From assembly GCA_002438345.1 (NCBI GenBank), contig DJUJ01000004.1, positions 69,553 to 75,873 on the forward strand: a stretch of 6,321 bases of DNA, given 5' to 3'. The stretch's first letter is position 1. Every line of letters starts with the position of its first letter. Under the pieces are notes generated by a model. The model was given only the letters and a program-made list of their open reading frames with translations, had not been told where the DNA came from and did no database searches. Shown in pieces: positions 1 through 4,811 of this stretch. The stretch is from Paenibacillus sp. UBA6285. GTDB taxonomy: Bacteria > Bacillota > Bacilli > Paenibacillales > Paenibacillaceae. The translations under genes were made by a program, and so were the position numbers.

Positions 1-907
1 ATTTGACAACCTCTGCCACATCCACACTACCGTCCCGTCCACGATGAGATACCTCGATAAAATCACCGTTCTCAAAAACCTTAACATTTCGAATATGGGC
101 AAAATGAATGCGATTACAGAATTCCCGAATCATAGCTGGCAGATCGTTTTTCGGATTCGTACCGAGTGACCCTGTACAGAAGGTTAATCCATTATACGGA
201 CTATCTACTGCGTCGAGTAAACGGCGGATCGTATCGTGGCTGCGGACAATGCGAGGCAAGCCAAAGATCGGCCACGCAGGATCATCGGGATGGATCGCCA
301 TTTTGATGTCCACTTCCTCAGAGACAGGAATAATTCGCTTCAGAAAATAGACCAAATTCTCGAACAGCTTCTCTTCCGTTACATCTGCATAAGCGGCGAA
401 TAGCTCATCGAGCTTCGCAAGTCGCTCCGGCTCCCAGCCAGGCATCGTAAATTCGCCAGCACCCTCCAAAATGCGATTCACCATGTCACGTGGGTTCTCA
501 TTAATAGCCGCGTTTTCATAAAAAAGAGCATTCGAGCCATCCGGCAATTCTTTGTACAGCTCCGTCCGAGTCCAGTCAAAGATCGGCATGAAATTGTAAC
601 AGATCACTTTAACACCGACCTTGGCTAATTTCCGGATGGTGTCTATGTAAATATCGATATATTTATCACGCGTTGGGAGTCCAATCTTGATATCATCATG
701 GACATTTACACTCTCGACTACAGCAGTACTGAACCCTTTGCTCGTAATTTGATCCGCAACCTTCTGAATTTCATCCATTTCCCACACTTCGCCTGCCACC
801 TTATGATGCAGTGACCAGACAATTCCCATTACCCCCGGTATTTGCCGAATATGATCGAGCGTAATGTTGTCATTCCCTTCTCCATACCATCTCCATGTCA
901 TGTTCAT
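1..907 (-). CDS. uxuA: Mannonate dehydratase, C-terminus cut by window edge
   Basis: This enzyme removes water from D-mannonate to give 2-keto-3-deoxy-D-gluconate, a cytoplasmic step in glucuronate breakdown. I translated 302 codons from the ATG at 907-905; the frame stays open to the left edge. Recognisable segments are WSLHHKVAGEVW (residues 31-42), VICYNFMPIFDWTRT (101-115), IHPDDP (205-210), FCTGSLGTNP (243-252) and HFAHIRNVK (268-276). By comparison with the Streptococcus suis enzyme, His206, Cys244 and His271 should be metal ligands. The fourth ligand, an Asp in an RPDHG-like motif, would lie in the missing part. The family is usually about 350-360 residues, so roughly 50-60 are off the edge. 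The start is chosen because AGGAGG lies 11 bases upstream; Met3 (901-899) is a less likely alternative. The gene is divergent from a GntR/FCD regulator, with palindromic operators between them. Identity is firm; regulation is inferred. Confidence 0.95.
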   Translation of the reverse strand, partial: MNMTWRWYGEGNDNITLDHIRQIPGVMGIVWSLHHKVAGEVWEMDEIQKVADQITSKGFSTAVVESVNVHDDIKIGLPTRDKYIDIYIDTIRKLAKVGVKVICYNFMPIFDWTRTELYKELPDGSNALFYENAAINENPRDMVNRILEGAGEFTMPGWEPERLAKLDELFAAYADVTEEKLFENLVYFLKRIIPVSEEVDIKMAIHPDDPAWPIFGLPRIVRSHDTIRRLLDAVDSPYNGLTFCTGSLGTNPKNDLPAMIREFCNRIHFAHIRNVKVFENGDFIEVSHRGRDGSVDVAEVVK

Positions 908-918
908 CTGGAAAAAAA

Positions 919-925
919 ACCTCCT
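919..925 (-). promoter_or_regulatory. Ribosome binding site of uxuA
   Basis: Read on the minus strand this is AGGAGGT, nearly a full anti-16S match, followed by an 11-base T-rich spacer and the ATG at 907-905. The spacing is slightly long, but the match is strong and there is no competing site, so it fixes the uxuA start. Confidence 0.85.
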
Positions 926-942
926 ATAATTTCACATGTCGA

Positions 943-960
943 TATCTTGTATACAAGATA
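943..960. promoter_or_regulatory. Palindromic operator 1 (GntR/FCD type), uxuA side
   Basis: This is a perfect 18-bp palindrome, TATCTTGTATACAAGATA. The TTGTATACAA core resembles operators of FadR-subfamily GntR regulators; E. coli UxuR/ExuR sites also have a central GTATAC. It sits about +5 to +22 relative to the predicted uxuA transcription start and upstream of its ribosome site, where a bound repressor would block initiation or early elongation. The likely ligand protein is the neighbouring regulator at 1132-1785. The palindrome is seen; the binding protein is inferred. Confidence 0.8.
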
Positions 961-970
961 ATATACTCAA

Positions 971-1000
971 ATATTAGAATGAAATTATGATTATTGTCAA
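971..1000 (-). promoter_or_regulatory. Predicted sigma-A promoter of uxuA
   Basis: On the minus strand there is a consensus -35 TTGACA (1000-995), an 18-base spacer and a -10 TAATAT (976-971) matching the consensus at four of six positions. Transcription would start near 964, so operator 1 falls immediately downstream of the start point. No convincing cre site for CcpA was found in the gap. Confidence 0.65.
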
Positions 1001-1020
1001 CAATGTAATATATTTTGTTC

Positions 1021-1040
1021 ACAACTTGTATACAAGATGT
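1021..1040. promoter_or_regulatory. Palindromic operator 2 (GntR/FCD type), regulator side
   Basis: This second copy has the same 12-bp core CTTGTATACAAG (1025-1036). Symmetry extends to 20 bp with one mismatched pair (1024/1037). Its centre lies 79 bp from that of operator 1. It overlaps the predicted -35 of the regulator gene, so binding there would give autorepression. It also lies upstream of the uxuA -35, so a looped or cooperative complex with operator 1 is possible. Confidence 0.78.
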
Positions 1041-1054
1041 CACAAATATATAAT
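1026..1054 (+). promoter_or_regulatory. Predicted sigma-A promoter of the GntR-family regulator
   Basis: A perfect -10 TATAAT (1049-1054) is preceded at 17 bases by TTGTAT (1026-1031), a partial -35 lying inside operator 2. Transcription would start near 1061, leaving a leader of about 70 bases. A second -10-like TATACT at 1091-1096 lacks a good -35 and is the weaker alternative. Confidence 0.6.
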
Positions 1055-1131
1055 TGAAATAACTTTCTTCTGTCAACATCCGGCTTCATGTATACTAATT
1101 ACAAATTCAATGGCAATGGAGACGTAACCTC

Positions 1132-1785
1132 ATGTCCACCAAAAAAGATATTTTGAACCTATTAAAGCATGAAATTCTTAACCTAACCCTAAAGCCTGGA
1201 ACCATTCTGAGTGAGACGGTATTGTCCGAGCGGTTTCAGATATCCAGAACGCCTTTGCGCGATGTACTAAAGCAACTATCACTTGAATCCTATATTGATG
1301 TGTATCCGAAAAAAGGGAATATTGTTTCGTACATTGATTTAGAATCGGTCGAGCAAATCATCTATTTAAGAAGTGTTCTGGAAAAAGATATTATCAAAGG
1401 TCTATCCGGTAGCCTTACTCTTAAAGGTATTATGGAACTTAAGAAGAACTTAGAAGAGCAAAGGAACGCCATACATCAGGAACATGCACTTGAGCACTTT
1501 CTTACCTTGGATGACACCTTTCATAGAACGCTATTCACACTAGCAGGACATGAATTTTTGTGGAAGCTAATTAAGTTCTCCAATGTGCATTATGAAAGAT
1601 ATCGTCGCTTGCATATGCTAAAACAAGAAAAGCTGGAGAAAATTTTGAGCGAGCATCACATGATCCTGGATTGTATGACAAACCATGAAACAGACAAAAT
1701 TGATGAGCTAGTCCAGCATCATTTGCGTGAAGATATTAACTCCTTATACTTGCTGGAGAATTTTGCGGATTATATTAAAGCGTAA
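1132..1785 (+). CDS. GntR-family (FadR subfamily, FCD domain) transcriptional regulator, probably of hexuronate use
   Basis: A 217-residue cytoplasmic DNA-binding protein. Residues about 8-68 form the GntR winged helix-turn-helix: LKPGTILSE, then LSERFQISRTPLRDVLKQL, then a wing ending at KKGNIVS. Residues about 72-210 form an all-helical FCD effector domain. The family's metal-binding pattern can be seen: Asp127-x3-His131, His175/His176 and His196/His197. FCD regulators typically bind small carboxylates such as sugar acids. The ATG at 1132 has GGAG (1118-1121) 10 bases upstream. The gene is divergent from uxuA, and two CTTGTATACAAG palindromes lie between them, so the likely role is an inducer-released repressor of uxuA and of itself. 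It is functionally analogous to UxuR, but orthology is not established and no symbol is assigned. A terminator follows, so it is probably monocistronic. Confidence 0.93.
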   Translation: MSTKKDILNLLKHEILNLTLKPGTILSETVLSERFQISRTPLRDVLKQLSLESYIDVYPKKGNIVSYIDLESVEQIIYLRSVLEKDIIKGLSGSLTLKGIMELKKNLEEQRNAIHQEHALEHFLTLDDTFHRTLFTLAGHEFLWKLIKFSNVHYERYRRLHMLKQEKLEKILSEHHMILDCMTNHETDKIDELVQHHLREDINSLYLLENFADYIKA

Positions 1786-1816
1786 TAACGCAAAAAACTA
1801 CTTAAACACAAAGCGA

Positions 1817-1864
1817 CCGACCCAAGCAGCCATTTTCATGGCTTTTGGGACGGCCTCTTTTTTT
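1817..1864 (+). terminator. Rho-independent terminator of the GntR-family regulator gene
   Basis: The arms are 1817-1832 and 1839-1853 around a 6-base loop (TTTTCA). The stem pairs GCCA with TGGC at the top and CCC with GGG in the middle, with one bulged C, one A/A mismatch and one G-T pair. CTC and then seven T (1858-1864) follow. It lies 31 bases past the regulator stop codon. Confidence 0.88.
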
Positions 1865-1865
1865 C

Positions 1866-2104
1866 ATAACGTGAATTATTTTGTTCACAGAAAATGACAA
1901 TCGATCATTCAAATCGAAACCAGCCGAAATCGAACTGACTTCCAGGCAAGAAGATAAACGTTAGCTTCTGCTCCCCTATCACTTTCTCCAAGTTGGTTCA
2001 TGAGCAGGTATTCGCATCTTGTGCAAAAATGCCGCTACTTTGCGATTTATTACAGATTTCAAGAAGCGTAAATTGAGCACTTTACATTTACTGGATTTCG
2101 GAGC
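1866..2104. other. Gene-poor gap with repeat-like, decayed character
   Basis: About 240 bp between the terminator and the exporter promoter, with no convincing gene. On the minus strand, peptide-like open stretches lie in different frames. One is open from about 2110 down to a TGA at 1981-1979 and contains KSVINRKVAAFLHK. Another reads NLEKVIGEQKLTFIFLPGSQ and continues to a stop. None has a ribosome site at an ATG. A small inverted repeat, GTGAA (1871-1875) with TTCAC (1884-1888), sits at the left end. It could be a degenerate interspersed repeat or a gene remnant. I have an unverified impression that similar text recurs between Paenibacillus genes. The last 25 or so bases overlap the exporter promoter. 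Confidence 0.3.
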
Positions 2105-2109
2105 ACAAT
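2081..2109 (+). promoter_or_regulatory. Predicted promoter of the ABC exporter operon
   Basis: TTTACA (2081-2086) is followed by a 17-base spacer and CACAAT (2104-2109), which matches the -10 consensus at four of six positions. The -10 runs into the left edge of the 32-bp palindrome, and the predicted start near 2116 falls within that palindrome. A repressor bound there would exclude RNA polymerase. The leader to the ATG at 2199 would be about 80 bases. Confidence 0.5.
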
Positions 2110-2136
2110 AATGAGTGAGCGCTCACTCATTATTGT
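2105..2136. promoter_or_regulatory. Perfect 32-bp palindrome, probable TetR-family operator
   Basis: The half-site ACAATAATGAGTGAGC is followed at once by its exact reverse complement, giving 16 perfect base pairs of symmetry. The inner core TGAGTGAGCGCTCACTCA is laid out like the TGAATGA...TCATTCA operators of Bacillus FadR, a TetR-family repressor. It covers the predicted -10 and start point of the exporter operon, whose third gene is a TetR-family regulator, so autorepression is the simplest reading. There is no T-run after it, so it is not a terminator. Confidence 0.85.
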
Positions 2137-2186
2137 TGTGGTGAGCATTCAGCAACAACATTTTGTATCCTAGACTATTCAGAATC

Positions 2187-2192
2187 GAGGAG
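2187..2192 (+). promoter_or_regulatory. Ribosome binding site ahead of the ATG at 2199
   Basis: GAGGAG lies 6 bases before the ATG at 2199, which is ideal spacing. It abuts the ATG at 2193, so that one is a poorer start. The ATPase reading frame itself begins at the GTG at 2225, which has no such site, so this signal argues that translation starts at 2199 in a different frame. Confidence 0.8.
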
Positions 2193-2198
2193 ATGAAC

Positions 2199-2228
2199 AT
2201 GGGTTCAGAAGTTCCAGTCATTCAGTGA
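2199..2228 (+). other. Nine-codon frame overlapping the ATPase start: displaced N-terminus or coupled leader peptide
   Basis: Starting at the well-served ATG 2199, the frame reads MGSEVPVIQ and then hits TGA at 2226-2228. That TGA overlaps the GTG (2225-2227) opening the ATPase frame (GTGA). Joined to the ATPase, the text reads VPVIQ-VSHVGKAFG, which is what the first beta strand of an ABC ATPase looks like. One extra G at this junction would restore a continuous 243-residue protein. The options are a one-base deletion, a sequencing or assembly error, or stop/start coupling. No classical slippery heptamer is present. Confidence 0.6.
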
Positions 2229-2929
2229 GCCATGTCGGTAAAGCCTTTGGAGACAAACAGGTGCTCGAAGATATTTCGCTTCAAGTGGAGCGTGCGGAAA
2301 CCTTCGGCATACTAGGGCCATCCGGCTCCGGAAAAACAACGCTAGTGAAGCTGCTTACAGGTATTGATGAGGTAACCTCTGGCGAGGTGAAGGTGCTTGG
2401 TGTCACAATGCCTAAGTTATCCATGCTGCAGCAAATTGGATATATGGCTCAGTCCGATGCCCTATATACAGAACTCAGTGCGAAGGAGAATCTGGAGTTC
2501 TTTGCTGCGCTATATGGACTAAAGGGTGAGCAACGCGGCAAGCGTATCAAAGCTGTTATGGAACTGGTGGATCTACAAGAGCATCTTCGCAAAAGAGTAG
2601 ATCAATACTCTGGCGGAATGAAGCGCCGCCTATCGCTGGCGATTGCGCTACTCCATGAGCCTCCGCTACTTATTCTTGATGAACCAACAGTAGGTATCGA
2701 TCCCGTACTCCGACTATCCGTCTGGAAAGAACTAAAAGCTCTGAACCAGAAAGGTACCACGATTGTACTGACTACGCATGTCATGGATGAGGCTGAGAAA
2801 TGCGATCGACTCGGAATGATCCGTGATGGCAAGCTTCTTGCCGCCGACACGCCTGCTGGACTGCTGCAAGCTACCGGTTCAACCTCTATTGAGGAAGCCT
2901 TTCTATACTATGGAGGTGTCCGTTCATGA
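2225..2929 (+). CDS. ABC transporter ATP-binding protein (DrrA/multidrug-export type)
   Basis: A 234-residue ATPase, peripheral on the inner face of the membrane, powering export through the permease encoded next. All nucleotide-binding motifs are present: A-loop Phe8 in KAFG, Walker A GPSGSGKTT (31-39), Q-loop Gln76, signature YSGGMKRR (128-135), Walker B LLILDEP (148-154) with Glu153, D-loop VGIDP and H-loop His185. TTHVMDEAEKCDR and the following segment are typical of DrrA-like exporters. The usual GE before Walker A is AE here (Ala24-Glu25). The only in-frame start is this GTG, which lacks a ribosome site. Without MGSEVPVIQ from the upstream overlapping frame, the protein loses most of its first beta strand. 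The original gene probably ran 2199-2929. The stop overlaps the permease start (ATGA). The substrate is unknown, perhaps a lipophilic drug or antibiotic. Confidence 0.9.
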   Translation: MSHVGKAFGDKQVLEDISLQVERAETFGILGPSGSGKTTLVKLLTGIDEVTSGEVKVLGVTMPKLSMLQQIGYMAQSDALYTELSAKENLEFFAALYGLKGEQRGKRIKAVMELVDLQEHLRKRVDQYSGGMKRRLSLAIALLHEPPLLILDEPTVGIDPVLRLSVWKELKALNQKGTTIVLTTHVMDEAEKCDRLGMIRDGKLLAADTPAGLLQATGSTSIEEAFLYYGGVRS

Positions 2930-3981
2930 GAATTCGAGCGATTACCTTACGGATTTTGCGACAGTTTATTCACGACAAAAGAACGATGGCTCTAATGTTC
3001 ATCGCACCGCTCCTCGTTTTAAGTTTAATGAGTTTGGTATTCAACGGTGACGCCTATGAGCCAAAAATCGGTGTGTCCGGTGTACCTCTAAATATGACAG
3101 CTGCGCTAAAAGAACAACATGCAACAGTCGAAGAATATGCCAGCACAGAGCTAGGAAAAAGTGCTTTAGTAGAAGGAAAGATTGACGCTTTGATCACTTT
3201 AGACGGAAAGGCTGGGGATTCAGCAGTCATTCCCCAAGTGCTGTTAGAAGGCAGCAATCCTACCGCCAATAAGGCGGTAATCATGACGCTTCAACAGTTA
3301 TCACAAAAACTTCTTCCTAATATAGAGAAACAACTGCAATTACAACCGCAGATCAGCTATCTTTACGGTTCTGAGAATATGAAGACAATCGACCGTTTCG
3401 GTCCGATTATGATTGGCGTATTTATTTTCTTTTTCGTATTCCTAATTGCGGGTGTGTCATTCCTACGGGAGCGGACCACCGGCACGCTTGAACGCCTACT
3501 TTCTACTCCTTTAAAAAGATGGGAGATTGTACTCGGGTATGTATGTGGTTTCGGTATTTTTACCGTATTCCAAGCGCTGTTGATCTCGTGGTTTTCCATT
3601 CAGATTCTTGGCATTATGATGACAGGTAGCTTTGGTTACGTCATGCTGATCACTTTACTCCTGTCGATGACAGCTCTGACGCTTGGCACGCTTTTGTCAG
3701 CTTTTGCGGCTAATGAGCTGCAAATGATTCAGTTCATTCCGCTCATTATCGTGCCACAAGTCTTTCTCAGCGGACTGTTCCCACTCGACACCCTTCCGCT
3801 GTGGCTACAGCGCGTAGGCTACGCAACGCCAATTTATTATGGATCAGAAGCGCTTATGGACATCATGATCCGCGGCAAAGGATGGAGCGCAATCGCTCTG
3901 GATGTCTATGTGCTTATCGGATTTTCGTTACTATTCATGCTTCTGAATGTATTGGCACTGCGCAAACACCGCAAAATGTAG
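2926..3981 (+). CDS. ABC-2 type transporter permease
   Basis: A 351-residue inner-membrane protein forming the export channel with the ATPase before it. The layout is that of ABC-2 exporter permeases: a basic N-terminus, one membrane helix (about 21-39), a large outside domain (about 41-157), then five more helices near 159-180, 201-226, 236-262, 266-288 and 325-345. The conserved cytoplasmic segment FLRERTTGTLERLLSTPL (179-196) follows the second helix, and the LSGLFPLDTLP segment (281-291) follows the fifth. It ends in a basic tail, RKHRK. Its ATG overlaps the ATPase stop as ATGA, indicating tight translational coupling. A single permease gene implies a homodimer. The likely job is drug, antibiotic or lipid efflux, but nothing in the sequence names a substrate. 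Confidence 0.92.
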   Translation: MRIRAITLRILRQFIHDKRTMALMFIAPLLVLSLMSLVFNGDAYEPKIGVSGVPLNMTAALKEQHATVEEYASTELGKSALVEGKIDALITLDGKAGDSAVIPQVLLEGSNPTANKAVIMTLQQLSQKLLPNIEKQLQLQPQISYLYGSENMKTIDRFGPIMIGVFIFFFVFLIAGVSFLRERTTGTLERLLSTPLKRWEIVLGYVCGFGIFTVFQALLISWFSIQILGIMMTGSFGYVMLITLLLSMTALTLGTLLSAFAANELQMIQFIPLIIVPQVFLSGLFPLDTLPLWLQRVGYATPIYYGSEALMDIMIRGKGWSAIALDVYVLIGFSLLFMLLNVLALRKHRKM

Positions 3982-4038
3982 CTTCAAAAAGGCTTTCATC
4001 GGTTGAACGAAATGGATTAAATTTGGAGGGCAAGTGTA

Positions 4039-4728
4039 ATGAAGGAACACGATTCTGCGAAACAAAATATAGAAGAGCAGTGGATTGAAGAGCTGCTGGC
4101 CAGAAGTGAAGACGAGAAGCTGACACCGAAACAAATTTCCATTCTGCAAGCGGCGATCGAGGTGTTTTCTGAAAAAGGATACTCTGCTGCTGCGACTAGT
4201 GAGATTGCCCAGAAGGCGGGCGTGGCGGAGGGAACGATTTTTCGATATTACAAGACCAAAAAAGATCTACTGCTGTCCATCGTAGGTCCCACCATGAGTC
4301 GTATGCTCGCTCCTTTTGTAATGCGAAATTTCAACGGGGTACTCGATGTTCCCTATGACAATTTTGAAGAATTCCTGCGGACGTTTATCATCAATCGGCT
4401 GGAGTTCGCCCGCAGGAATTTTAAAATTCTAAAGATTCTGATTCAGGAAATCCCTTTCCAACCGGTGCTCAGAGAACAGTTCGCGGAGAATATTCTAAGC
4501 AAGGTGTTGGAGCGCGTCATCGAAATTGTTGAGCACTTCAAGGCAAAAGGCGAAGTCATTGAATTACCTACACCCGCTATTCTACGCTTCACTATTTCAT
4601 CCGTTGTAGGGTATGTGCTTAATCGCCTGCTGCTACAGCCAGAGAAGGACTGGAATGACGAGGAAGAGATTAACCTGACAATCCATTTTATAATGCATGG
4701 GATTAGTCGAGCACCGGCCCCTATTTGA
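4039..4728 (+). CDS. TetR/AcrR-family transcriptional regulator of the exporter operon
   Basis: A 229-residue cytoplasmic regulator. The TetR DNA-binding domain spans about residues 33-79: ISILQAAIEVFSEKGYSAAA, then TSEIAQKAGVAEGTIFRYYKTKKDLL, with the recognition helix around AEGTIFRYY. The C-terminal part is helical and should bind an inducer and form the dimer. There is an acidic, charged 30-residue extension ahead of the domain, longer than usual. It is real if the start is right: GGAGG (4025-4029) lies 9 bases before the ATG at 4039. The gene follows the permease by 57 bases with no terminator between, so it is the third gene of the operon. The perfect palindrome at 2105-2136 is the natural target, giving substrate-induced, self-limiting expression. 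The family is certain; target and ligand are inferred. Confidence 0.92.
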   Translation: MKEHDSAKQNIEEQWIEELLARSEDEKLTPKQISILQAAIEVFSEKGYSAAATSEIAQKAGVAEGTIFRYYKTKKDLLLSIVGPTMSRMLAPFVMRNFNGVLDVPYDNFEEFLRTFIINRLEFARRNFKILKILIQEIPFQPVLREQFAENILSKVLERVIEIVEHFKAKGEVIELPTPAILRFTISSVVGYVLNRLLLQPEKDWNDEEEINLTIHFIMHGISRAPAPI

Positions 4729-4760
4729 TGCGCACGCCCGTTCTGTTATCATAAGGAATA

Positions 4761-4766
4761 TATAAT
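4761..4766 (+). promoter_or_regulatory. Possible -10 element ahead of the SWIM/Snf2 gene
   Basis: A perfect TATAAT lies 45 bases before the ATG at 4812 in an A+T-rich stretch. No good -35 is found at 16-18 bases; the hexamers there read CCGTTC or close to it. It could give the helicase-like gene its own start, or be a chance hit in A+T-rich DNA. No terminator was found after the TetR gene, so readthrough from the exporter operon is also possible. Confidence 0.35.
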
Positions 4767-4811
4767 AATTCGGACTTTTCGAAGAACAAGTTACGAGGAA
4801 GGAATTATGTT

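Noticed and set aside
108..350. An 80-codon plus-strand open frame
   Set aside because: Antisense to uxuA, whose minus-strand translation is clearly the real protein.
908..1131. Catabolite (cre) site for CcpA, expected for a sugar-acid gene
   Set aside because: No sequence close to the cre consensus was found on either strand of the gap.
1011..1889. A 13-base direct repeat, TATTTTGTTCACA, at 1011-1023 and 1877-1889
   Set aside because: A+T-rich and short; one such match in a 6-kb window is about what chance allows, and nothing between the copies looks like a mobile element.
1909..2001. A 30-codon minus-strand frame beginning MNQLGESDRGAEAN in the gap
   Set aside because: No ribosome site before the ATG, and neighbouring frames also read as protein-like pieces, so it is treated as part of the repeat-like gap rather than a gene.
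2133..2158. Inverted repeat TTGTTG/CAACAA in the exporter leader, considered as an attenuator
   Set aside because: A+T-rich 6-bp stem with a 14-base loop and no T-run; too weak to call.
4769..4783. Small inverted repeat TTCG/CGAA considered as a terminator after the TetR gene
   Set aside because: Only 4 base pairs, weak, and no T-run follows.
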